This document shows positions 1-7,913 of a stretch of 14,093 bases of DNA, piece after piece. The DNA is from CAVDAL01 sp963606965. GTDB taxonomy: Bacteria > Actinomycetota > Coriobacteriia > Coriobacteriales > QAMH01. The position numbers were made by a program, and so were the translations under genes. Numbering within the stretch: the first letter of the stretch is position 1; each line of letters opens with the position of its first letter. The notes under the pieces are model-generated. The model ran no database searches, had not been told where the DNA came from, and worked only from the letters and a program-made list of their open reading frames with translations. The stretch covers positions 1 through 14,093 of the forward strand of contig CAVDAL010000047.1 of the NCBI GenBank assembly GCA_963606965.1. The letters run 5' to 3'.

Positions 1-1520
1 TCTTTACCATTTGAATCGATTATGCAAACTCCAGTGATGACGCGATGTGTGTTGTTTGAAAGTTCATTTAACATGCGCTTTGCGTCTTGTGCATCTTTTG
101 GTTTGCCAAAAACCTCTTTTTCCAGCGCAACAATTGTATCTGCGCCAACAATGACAAAACTTTCTTGCGCGCTTGCATTTTCTTGACGTGTATTCTCAAT
201 AATATTTTTGAATGTGGCACGCGCCTTTTGTTTGGCTAAGCTTTTTGCAAGGCAATATGGCTGCAATTTAGGGTCGGCAACTTCATCAACATTGCTTGGC
301 GCAACAATAAAATTAAAACCTGCTTCTTGTAAAAGCTGCTTTCTGCGTGGGGAAGCTGAAGCAAGAATGAGCTGCGGCTGTTGCCCCATTGCGGCAACTG
401 TGACTTCATTATATCGAGGTGTTTTCACAAGGGCTGCAGCTGCGCTTTTCCAATAAATTTTTAAAACTTGAAAAATCAACTTCGAGCTTTTCTTATCAGT
501 TGTCACAACAGTTTTGCAAAGCGACTTCAAAGTCTTTAAACTCATGCTTGAAAAAAGCTCAGTAAAGCTGGATGCATCTGTTGAAATTGCAATGCGATAC
601 ATGACTTCAATAAAGTCTTCCTTTTGGCTTTCTGTTAAATTTTCAATCAAGCCTTGCACGCCTTCAGAAACTATATGAGCGCTTGGTGCAATCTGTGGCG
701 AAAAACATAAGCTGTCTTCATTCGTCATCCAAAGGAATGGGCTGTGCTGGGTAATAGGAGCACCAACAGCATCGATTATTCGTATGTCTGGCGCTTGCTG
801 AAAAAGCAGCCCGACGATAGATGCGCGCGGAATATAAACGCGAATGCAATTCATTATATGCTGGTAGCCGCTGCTTTCAATTATTGCGCTGCTAATTCCA
901 GGGCCATCAAAATTTACAATGTCAGTGATTCTTTTTTGTGTTTTTTCGCAAGCAAAAGCAGCAGCAAAAATCCCAAGGTTGCCACCTTTTGAATGCCCAC
1001 AAATTTGAATGGGCTCGCTGGTGCGGCAAGCAATTTCTTCCAAAAAAGCGCAAGCTTCAATTTGTGAAGGAATTGGCTTTGACAATGCCAAGTTGCAGTC
1101 TTCTTTCCATCCAATAAAACTTGCATCTGTGCCGCGATATGCAATTATGCATGTGACATTTGGGATCAAAAATGCCGAGGCGGAAAATTGCTCTTCTTTT
1201 TCAATGCTGCTTTCTTCCTTAAAAGCAATCACTCGCACCGGAGCAAACCTGCTGCCAGCTAAAAGTTCCAACAAGCGGTCGATGTCTTTTTCTCTATAAG
1301 GGAAAAGCGAAGCATAAACTTCACTTTTGCGATTTTGCATATCGCACAAAACATCATTTATGCTTTTGTCTTCCAAAAAATTGCTGCCGCCAATTCGCAG
1401 ATAAGAAAGGAGCGCGAATGCAAGCAGGTCAAGGTCGTTGCAGGGCAGCTCAGTAAAACTTTTATTTCCAAATTTGTTTAAATAATCCAAGAACATAATA
1501 ACCATAACTTCGTTTGTCAT
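1..1520 (-). CDS. Mbeg1-like (DUF2974) hydrolase fused to Maf nucleotide pyrophosphatase, 3' end outside window
   Basis: An uninterrupted frame of 506 codons runs from ATG 1518-1520 off the left edge. Residues ~9-270 match the Mbeg1-like/DUF2974 alpha/beta-hydrolase family: an opening LDYLNKFGNKSF, then AYRGTDASFIGWKED, the nucleophile elbow GHSKGGNL (Ser177), NFDGPG, and later SIVGLL and QHSPFLW. Residues ~270-377 form a helical-looking linker. From residue 378 a Maf domain begins with LILASASPRRKQLL, then the NVDE acid pair, VGADTIVALEKEVFGKPKD and THRVITGV. Maf proteins hydrolyse non-canonical or methylated nucleoside triphosphates to monophosphates and usually span ~190-200 residues, so roughly 70 residues lie outside. 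The N-terminal domain is probably a serine esterase/lipase acting on an unknown substrate. There is no signal peptide, so it should be cytoplasmic. The internal ATG at 387-389 has no Shine-Dalgarno, so a separate Maf start is unlikely. Domain calls are strong; the joint role is unknown. Confidence 0.9.
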   Translation of the reverse strand, partial: MTNEVMVIMFLDYLNKFGNKSFTELPCNDLDLLAFALLSYLRIGGSNFLEDKSINDVLCDMQNRKSEVYASLFPYREKDIDRLLELLAGSRFAPVRVIAFKEESSIEKEEQFSASAFLIPNVTCIIAYRGTDASFIGWKEDCNLALSKPIPSQIEACAFLEEIACRTSEPIQICGHSKGGNLGIFAAAFACEKTQKRITDIVNFDGPGISSAIIESSGYQHIMNCIRVYIPRASIVGLLFQQAPDIRIIDAVGAPITQHSPFLWMTNEDSLCFSPQIAPSAHIVSEGVQGLIENLTESQKEDFIEVMYRIAISTDASSFTELFSSMSLKTLKSLCKTVVTTDKKSSKLIFQVLKIYWKSAAAALVKTPRYNEVTVAAMGQQPQLILASASPRRKQLLQEAGFNFIVAPSNVDEVADPKLQPYCLAKSLAKQKARATFKNIIENTRQENASAQESFVIVGADTIVALEKEVFGKPKDAQDAKRMLNELSNNTHRVITGVCIIDSNGK

Positions 1521-1527
1521 AGAATGC

Positions 1528-1536
1528 TGATATTAT
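1528..1536 (+). promoter_or_regulatory. Extended -10 promoter for addBA
   Basis: TGATATTAT matches an extended -10 (TGnTATAAT with one mismatch). No good -35 sits 17 bp upstream, which fits an extended -10 promoter. The predicted start near 1543 leaves a leader of about 19 nt holding the AAGGAAGG ribosome site at 1550-1557. It overlaps the -10 of the opposing gene. Confidence 0.45.
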
Positions 1537-1561
1537 AGACGAAACTACAAAGGAAGGTCAC
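1532..1561 (-). promoter_or_regulatory. Promoter for the hydrolase-Maf gene
   Basis: On the minus strand a perfect TATAAT occupies 1537-1532, with GTGACC (4 of 6 to TTGACA) 18 bp upstream. The predicted transcription start near 1525 leaves only about five bases before the ATG at 1520, and no Shine-Dalgarno is visible. The mRNA may therefore be nearly leaderless. Confidence 0.45.
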
Positions 1562-4435
1562 ATGCATCTTATTAAAGAAGAATTTGCAACTCAGCTTGAT
1601 TTGATGAATAGAGCTATTAAATTGTGCCGCCAAGCAGTTGATGATGGCAAGACGGCTTGGCTTGTTACAACTACGCCCGACCAGGCGGAAGTTTTTAAAA
1701 GAATAATTGCGCAGCATGTGAAGGCTGGCGTGAATGTTGAAGCTTATTCGCATTGGCTTGGTGAACTTTGGGATGCATATGGCGATGGCACAAAGCTTAT
1801 AAATGCAACAAAGCGCAAAATTTTCGCGCGAGTTTTTTTGACTGAAATAATTAAGCGCGACCCAAGTGCTTCATATATTGATGATTTGGCTTCTTTTTTA
1901 AGTGATGCTGTTGGCGAGGTTTCGCATACTAGTGCAGGCTTTTCAGATTTGGAACTTGAAGTCATGGATTATGTGGCTTTATATAAAAAGACTTTAGATG
2001 ACAATTCTGTTGTGGAAGAAGTTCATGTTGAACGCGGGCTGCCACAAGAAGCTTTTAGCGGCTCGGTGGTGATTTTTGTTGATTTGGATATTACAAGCGC
2101 GCACAGGTTGCAAGCAGTTGAACATTTTGGCGAATGCACAACTGCATATGACTTGCGAAGGACAATTGCTGCACATGCTAAGCTTTGCGCTGATGTTTGT
2201 GGTACTGGCACTGGCGCTGGTGCTGGAATTGGTGTTGGCTCAAGCGAATTACACAATTTGTATGCTGCGTTATATAGTGGCAAAGGCGGGCTGCAAGCAG
2301 GCGGCAATGTTATTTTGGGCGAAGCTTATGGCAGCCATTGTGCACAAGATTTGTGTGTGCAACTCATTCAGAATTTGATGGCGCGCGGAGTGAGGACTCG
2401 CGACATTGTAATTGTGGAAGATGATGCATCAAAAATTGATTATAAATTTTTTGAAGCTTTTGTAGCTGCTGGCATTCCTTTTTCTGTAAACATAAGCATG
2501 CCACTCATGAATACAAAATTTGGTGCTGCTTATATTACTCTTTGCAAGATTCGTTCCACTTTAAGATTGCTGGCAATGGATAGTGACATGTTCATTCCTT
2601 CTGAACAGCTATATGAAGAAACAATTAGTTTGGTTTCATCGCCATATTTTGGATTATCAAATTCAAAGGCTCGCAGTTTGCAAAAGAATTGGCGAATGAA
2701 AGGCGGGTCAAACTTTTTTGAGCGTATAAATGACATTTTTGAATATACAGATTTGCTAAAGCCTGAAACTTCAGATGAAGATTGCGCAAGAAAAATGTTT
2801 GAAAATGTTTCCGCTGCTAAACGAGCAAAGCTTGATTCAGAATTGCTATATTCTGATAAGTTTGAATGTATGCTGCAAGAATCTTTATTTGATGATGCGG
2901 CATGTGTTGAAGCAATCTTGGATTATCTTGAAGAATGCGCAGAAGTCGGCATTTATGATTATGATGAACTTTTGGCAAATGTTCCTGTGAAACTTACTCG
3001 TGCTTCAGGAAATTTGGAAGATGCTATTGCTATTTGTTCGTCTGATGCTCTTTTTTATACCAAGGTTGACAACCTTATTATGGCAAACTTGGAATCAGAT
3101 GCATTCAAGATGTCTGCTGGCGTGACTCCATTTGATATGCTCCGCGAAAAGCTTGGAATTTTGTTTGAACAAAACAAGCCTGACCAACAGCGATTAAAGC
3201 TTTTGACTCTTGTTGAAAATACACGCAATAATTTTGTTGCATATAGGCTTTGCCATAATGGAATTGGTGATGAAATTTGCCCAAGTGCTCTTTGGGAAGA
3301 ATTGCTTACTCCATATCGCAGTGATGAAGAAAATAAATCTGGTATGGATGTTCAAAAAGTTCCAAGTACTTTTGATGAAAACGGTCTTGTTTTAAGAGTT
3401 TGTGAAGCTGACATTTTCAATAATTATGATGCTGATGACCACACAATGGTTGACATTTTAAGAGCAAAGTTGGAACGCGCTGAATCTTTGGACATCTTGC
3501 TGCCAGACTTTGAAAATTATGGCGAGCTTTTTTCTCCAACAGCTTTGGAAGCTTTATATAGGTGTCCTTACAGGTGGTTTATCAATAATAGAATTGGCGT
3601 GAAGATCATGGATGTTGGTTTTGAAGCAACCGACATGGGCAATCTCGCGCATGACACTTTGCATGCTTTTTATCAGAAGTGGCTTTCAAACGGTAACGAA
3701 CGCGTAGTGGAAGATAACTTAGATGAAGCATTGGAAATGCTTGTTGATATTTTTAATGAATGTCTTGATGAGTCCACTGCTAAGGGCGAGTTTGTTATCA
3801 AATCTGCTTTTGATACTGTTCAATGTGAAAAGATTCGTGCACAATTAATGAATCTTATTTGCAGAGATGCTAACTTTCTTCCAAAGTTCAAGCCAAAATA
3901 TTTAGAGCTGAAGTTGACAGGCGATGATGAAAACGGCCCACTTATGTATGCTGGTGTTGCTGTTAGCGGCAAGGTCGACAGAATCGATGTTAATGAAGAA
4001 GGCGAAGCTGTAATTATCGACTACAAGATGAGCACGCTTGGGGCTGGCAGGGGCTATGGAGTTGGCCGTGAGCAAGATTTTCCTGCAAGAATTCAAACTG
4101 ATATTTATGCATCTATGGTTCAGCAATATTTTGATCGCAAAGGCATTGACATAAAAATTGTTGGCTCAGTTTATAGGTCTTATGCAACAAATTGCATGCG
4201 CGGTGCATATGATGCAAAAGTTGATTTTGGTGAATATGAATTTCTTTATCCATGCGATGAATTGCCGAATGAAAATCATGCTGTTAAATATAGCGAATAT
4301 GTTGAAAGAGTCGAAGGATTAGTGAAGAAGTGCTTGGATTCTTTGAAAGAGGGCAACATTCCTGCACATCCGCTCGTGAAGGATGCATGTGAATATTGCC
4401 ATGCAAAGAATTTCTGTGGGAAGAGGGCACAATAA
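1562..4435 (+). CDS. addB: AddB-like helicase-nuclease subunit with Fe-S nuclease domain
   Basis: A 957-residue protein with the C-terminal signature of AddB, the partner of AddA in double-strand-break end resection before RecA loading. The nuclease domain shows Cys668 (RCPYRWFIN), His697 (GNLAHDTLH), Asp806 (GKVDRID), Asp820-Tyr-Lys822 (IIDYK) and QTDIYASM, then Cys943, Cys946 and Cys952. The spacing Cys-x2-Cys-x5-Cys plus a distant upstream Cys is the AddB 4Fe-4S staple. The N-terminal helicase-like region lacks a Walker A motif: the frame opens close to where the segment after the P-loop should lie (LVTTTPDQAEVF). It is also shorter than the ~1150 residues of Firmicute AddB. A Gly/Ala/Thr-rich insert covers residues 214-228. 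The ATG follows AAGGAAGG at 1550-1557, and the stop overlaps the addA start, so the two are translationally coupled. A generic PD-(D/E)XK nuclease name is the fallback. Confidence 0.88.
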   Translation: MHLIKEEFATQLDLMNRAIKLCRQAVDDGKTAWLVTTTPDQAEVFKRIIAQHVKAGVNVEAYSHWLGELWDAYGDGTKLINATKRKIFARVFLTEIIKRDPSASYIDDLASFLSDAVGEVSHTSAGFSDLELEVMDYVALYKKTLDDNSVVEEVHVERGLPQEAFSGSVVIFVDLDITSAHRLQAVEHFGECTTAYDLRRTIAAHAKLCADVCGTGTGAGAGIGVGSSELHNLYAALYSGKGGLQAGGNVILGEAYGSHCAQDLCVQLIQNLMARGVRTRDIVIVEDDASKIDYKFFEAFVAAGIPFSVNISMPLMNTKFGAAYITLCKIRSTLRLLAMDSDMFIPSEQLYEETISLVSSPYFGLSNSKARSLQKNWRMKGGSNFFERINDIFEYTDLLKPETSDEDCARKMFENVSAAKRAKLDSELLYSDKFECMLQESLFDDAACVEAILDYLEECAEVGIYDYDELLANVPVKLTRASGNLEDAIAICSSDALFYTKVDNLIMANLESDAFKMSAGVTPFDMLREKLGILFEQNKPDQQRLKLLTLVENTRNNFVAYRLCHNGIGDEICPSALWEELLTPYRSDEENKSGMDVQKVPSTFDENGLVLRVCEADIFNNYDADDHTMVDILRAKLERAESLDILLPDFENYGELFSPTALEALYRCPYRWFINNRIGVKIMDVGFEATDMGNLAHDTLHAFYQKWLSNGNERVVEDNLDEALEMLVDIFNECLDESTAKGEFVIKSAFDTVQCEKIRAQLMNLICRDANFLPKFKPKYLELKLTGDDENGPLMYAGVAVSGKVDRIDVNEEGEAVIIDYKMSTLGAGRGYGVGREQDFPARIQTDIYASMVQQYFDRKGIDIKIVGSVYRSYATNCMRGAYDAKVDFGEYEFLYPCDELPNENHAVKYSEYVERVEGLVKKCLDSLKEGNIPAHPLVKDACEYCHAKNFCGKRAQ

Positions 4436-7400
4436 TGAAGCCAACAAAGCAACAACAACAAGCAATAGATTGTCAAGGCAACCCGCTCTTCATTCAAGCA
4501 GGGGCTGGCACTGGCAAAACAGCAACATTATCAAAGCGCATTGGCAGACAGCTTGAAGATGGTTCAGTCGAATCTGTGCGCAACTTGATGATTATTACTT
4601 TTACAAACAAGGCTGCGGGCGAGCTGATGGGGCGCATTCGTGCTGAATTGCGCTCTCGCGGTTTGGTTGCTGATGCTCTTCAAATTGATGATGCTTTAAT
4701 TTCGACAATTCACCACATGTGCACAGAGCTTTTGAATGAACATGCTCTTGAAGCTGATATTGACCCAGGTGCTGTTATGCTTTCTGAAGAAGATGCAGCC
4801 GTCTTGCGTGGCAAAGCTTTAGAAATTATGCTTTTGCAGCGTGATAAAAATGAAAATGTTCAATTTTTGCTTGATAATTTAAATGGAGTAAAGAACGTTA
4901 CAAAATTTATCAAGAGGCTTTTTGAATTGGAAGCAAGCTCAGATTGTTCATTGATTGAGCTTGAACGTGCCCCGAAGATTCCAAACCCTGTCAAAGAAAT
5001 GCGTCAAAGATATTCAAGCATTTTGGCTTGCAAAATCGAGCTTGAAAGTATGGGAATTGAAAATGATGAAAGTACGGGTACAATTCCTGCATGGCGCAAC
5101 CTTGTGAATGTTTGTTCAAGGCTTGAATCTTTGCTTTTAGAAGATGATATTTCTTGGGAATATTTAGATAGATTTTTAGGGGAATGCAAAATTGGGCCAG
5201 GCAGATGCAAGAAAATATATAAAGAACTTTTTTTGGATGCAGCTTTAAAATATGATGAATTGCGCTCTATATTCGAGTGTGTATTAAAACAGAAGTTGCT
5301 GGATGCTGGCTTAAATGTTGCTGGTGAAGCATATAGCTATTACAACGCGTTTAAGAAGAATTCAAGAATGCGCGACACAAATGATCTGCAAAAAGATATG
5401 TACAAATTGCTGCATGCTAACCCTGAAATTGTGAAGCAGTATCGTGATAGGTTTTCAACAGTAATGATTGATGAATTTCAAGATACTGACCCGCTGCAAG
5501 TTGGCATAATAATGAATATCTGCGATGAAGCTTTAAGCACTTTAACAACTGTGGGCGATGCTCAACAAGCAATTTATGGTTTTCGTGGCGCGGACATTGA
5601 AACATATAGAAACATGCGCGGATGCATGAAAGAAAAGGATGCGCTTGTTTTGAATCTTGATACAAACTTCAGGTCGCATCCAGACATTTTGCATTTTGTT
5701 AAAGCGATATTTGAGAAAAGTGAATTTTTTGGTGCTGAATTTTTAGATATCAAAGCTGGACGCACAGATACTCATTGCAGCTGGATTGATGACAATTCAC
5801 CAAGAGTAAGAATGCATTTTGTTGCAGGTCATGGCAAGCATGATGGAATAAAAAAGACAAGCGCTAATGATTTGTTTGCTGCTCAAGCAGAATTGATTGC
5901 ACAACAGTTTGAAGAGTTAGCTCAAAATGGTGTGCCATATGGCAAGATGGCGGTTTTGTTGCGCGCTTTTGCAAATGGTAAGTCGGGCGTTGTTGTGGAT
6001 GCTTTGCGCAGGCACAACATTCCTTGTGTTGTTTCTGGCGGGCAAGACTATTTTCAGCGTAAAGAAATCACAGCACTTATTTATTTGCTGCGCTTTTTGC
6101 AATTGCGCGACGACGATGAAGTTCTGCTCAAGCTTTTAACTTCTGTATTCTTTGATATTCCGGATGATTGTTTGCTTGAACTTGGTGTTGTTCAACATAG
6201 GGAACGCAAAGTTAACAATGATGGCAAGAAAGTCAAGATGTCTTTATATGACGCGCTATGTTATCAAGTTGACTTGTTACCAAAGAATATGGACGACCCG
6301 CTCATCAAAACAAAGTGCATTTTGGAAATTGCATTGCAAATGGCAGAGTATGCACCAATTATGGAAGTTATTGATTATGTTGTGCATGCAAGTGGTTTAT
6401 ATGCGACTTTGCAAGAATCGGGCGCGCAAGGCATGACAGCGCAAGCAAATATTGCATATTTTGGTGACTTGTTGCAAGACTATATTAACCAAAACAGTTC
6501 TGATATTTGCAGCATAGCTTGTCACTTCAAAGAGATTTGCGACACTGCTGAAAAAGGGCTCGGCGGCAGAGGCAAGACTTCAAGCATGATTGCTTTTGGC
6601 AGCAATGTTGTTCAGATTATGACAATTCATGCATCTAAAGGTTTGGAATTTCCTGTTGTTGCGACTATACAAAGTAGCGGCAAGCCGGCTGCAAGATATG
6701 GTGCTGAAAATGTTTCAGTATTAAGCCAGGGCGGCAAAAGATATCTTTATTATCCAACAAGGTCTAAATTTTTAAAATGTGAAGATGCACCGGCTCATTT
6801 GTCAGAAGCAAAAGACGCTATTGAATTTAATGAATGTGCTCGCTTGCTTACAATTGAGCAAGATTCACAAGAAGCGCAAAGATTATTTTATGTTGCTTTA
6901 ACTCGAGCGCGCGATTTATTAATTTATGTTGCTGGGACAGAAAATTATGCGACCAAAGGTGAAGTTAAGGAAGGTCCTGTAAGGGATGTTTGTGATGCCT
7001 TATTTGGTGAAGGATTTTCAACAGCGAATAAAAATTATGAGTCAAGCAATGGCTCAATGTTCGAATTTCATTATTCAGAAGCGCCTTCTGAACGTGAAAG
7101 TGTTGAAGGTGAAGAAAGCAAAGAGGAAGCTTCATCATCATCTGGTGAACAAGGCAAATGGGAAGACGCTCCGGAAGATGATTTTGTTCCAGAAAGAAGA
7201 TCTGTTGCATGCTTGAATCCTCCGATAGTTTTGCGCGCGCATAATGAACATTTTAAAGATATGCATTCTTATTCTTCTCTTGCAAAAGAAAAGAAGTCTC
7301 CTGCAAGCTCTAGTGCCTATGCGCATTTGCGTTCACGCGAAGACGATGTTGAAACTGTAAGCACGGTTGGTTCAGCATTTCACCAAGTAGCTCAATGGAT

Positions 7401-7878
7401 TGCGCAAAATCGCAGTGAAGTTTGTGATGAAGAAAAACTTAAAGGCCGCATTGCTGCAGCTGCAAAAAGATGGGGAGTTGAACCAGATGATTTATCGCGC
7501 TTGCAAAGTGCGATAAATACATGGCTCGAGTCAAAATGGTTTGAAGAGCTTGCTGCCTATAAACAGATATTTGCTGAATATGCATTTTGTGCGCCAGCAG
7601 GCGAGATGTTTTTAGAAGGATCTATCGACTTGCTTTGCTTGCGTGATGATGGCACTGCAAGAATCATTGATTATAAAACTGGAACAAGCGGCACAGATGA
7701 TGAATTGCATGATAGATATTTGTTGCAAGCAACTGTTTATGCATATGCAGTTTTGAGTGCTGGCCTGTGCAAAAAAGTTGAACTTGCATTTTTGCGAATT
7801 GAAGACGGAATGAAGCCTACCACTTATGAGTGGCAGGCTTCTGATCTTAATGCTTTGCGCGAGATGATTTTGTCTTAG
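4435..7878 (+). CDS. addA: AddA-like UvrD/RecB-type helicase-nuclease subunit
   Basis: A 1147-residue superfamily 1A helicase with a C-terminal nuclease, the motor subunit of AddAB. Motifs in order: Walker A GAGTGKT (23-29), ITFTNKAAGEL, Walker B VMIDEFQDTD (343-352), VGDAQQAIYGFRGAD, LDTNFRSHPDIL, motif V TIHASKGLEFP (730-740) and motif VI RLFYVALTRAR (816-826). The RecB-type nuclease shows His983 (GSAFHQVA), Asp1065 (EGSIDLL) and Asp1079-Tyr-Lys1081 (IIDYKTG), all needed for metal-dependent cleavage. A Ser/Glu-rich, probably disordered linker lies at about 881-930, between helicase and nuclease. The frame is open further upstream, but I chose the ATG at 4435: it overlaps the addB stop as TAATG and has a purine-rich ribosome site (AAGAGG) in the addB tail, and the protein then begins directly with the Q-motif region. 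No Fe-S cysteines are seen, as expected for AddA. Confidence 0.92.
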   Translation: MKPTKQQQQAIDCQGNPLFIQAGAGTGKTATLSKRIGRQLEDGSVESVRNLMIITFTNKAAGELMGRIRAELRSRGLVADALQIDDALISTIHHMCTELLNEHALEADIDPGAVMLSEEDAAVLRGKALEIMLLQRDKNENVQFLLDNLNGVKNVTKFIKRLFELEASSDCSLIELERAPKIPNPVKEMRQRYSSILACKIELESMGIENDESTGTIPAWRNLVNVCSRLESLLLEDDISWEYLDRFLGECKIGPGRCKKIYKELFLDAALKYDELRSIFECVLKQKLLDAGLNVAGEAYSYYNAFKKNSRMRDTNDLQKDMYKLLHANPEIVKQYRDRFSTVMIDEFQDTDPLQVGIIMNICDEALSTLTTVGDAQQAIYGFRGADIETYRNMRGCMKEKDALVLNLDTNFRSHPDILHFVKAIFEKSEFFGAEFLDIKAGRTDTHCSWIDDNSPRVRMHFVAGHGKHDGIKKTSANDLFAAQAELIAQQFEELAQNGVPYGKMAVLLRAFANGKSGVVVDALRRHNIPCVVSGGQDYFQRKEITALIYLLRFLQLRDDDEVLLKLLTSVFFDIPDDCLLELGVVQHRERKVNNDGKKVKMSLYDALCYQVDLLPKNMDDPLIKTKCILEIALQMAEYAPIMEVIDYVVHASGLYATLQESGAQGMTAQANIAYFGDLLQDYINQNSSDICSIACHFKEICDTAEKGLGGRGKTSSMIAFGSNVVQIMTIHASKGLEFPVVATIQSSGKPAARYGAENVSVLSQGGKRYLYYPTRSKFLKCEDAPAHLSEAKDAIEFNECARLLTIEQDSQEAQRLFYVALTRARDLLIYVAGTENYATKGEVKEGPVRDVCDALFGEGFSTANKNYESSNGSMFEFHYSEAPSERESVEGEESKEEASSSSGEQGKWEDAPEDDFVPERRSVACLNPPIVLRAHNEHFKDMHSYSSLAKEKKSPASSSAYAHLRSREDDVETVSTVGSAFHQVAQWIAQNRSEVCDEEKLKGRIAAAAKRWGVEPDDLSRLQSAINTWLESKWFEELAAYKQIFAEYAFCAPAGEMFLEGSIDLLCLRDDGTARIIDYKTGTSGTDDELHDRYLLQATVYAYAVLSAGLCKKVELAFLRIEDGMKPTTYEWQASDLNALREMILS
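7812..7841. other. Strong hairpin inside the 3' end of addA
   Basis: GAAGCCT, a single mismatched A, CCACT, loop TATG, then AGTGG, C and AGGCTTC pair to give 12 base pairs around one A/C mismatch. It lies 37 nt before the addA stop and 72 nt downstream of the stop of the convergent surface-protein gene. No T-run follows on either strand, so it is not a classical intrinsic terminator. It could pause polymerase or protect 3' ends, or it could be chance. Confidence 0.55.
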
Positions 7879-7913
7879 TTTGGATTATGCATTTTTTTGA
7901 ATGAGGTAAGTGC

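Noticed and set aside
1..389. Maf as a separate gene starting at the internal ATG 387-389
   Set aside because: No ribosome binding site precedes it and no stop codon separates it from the upstream hydrolase frame; the sequence supports one continuous protein.
1562..7878. AdnAB rather than AddAB
   Set aside because: The AddB-type Cys...Cys-x2-Cys-x5-Cys cluster is on the first subunit, which lacks an intact helicase motor, whereas AdnA and AdnB are both UvrD-like motors.
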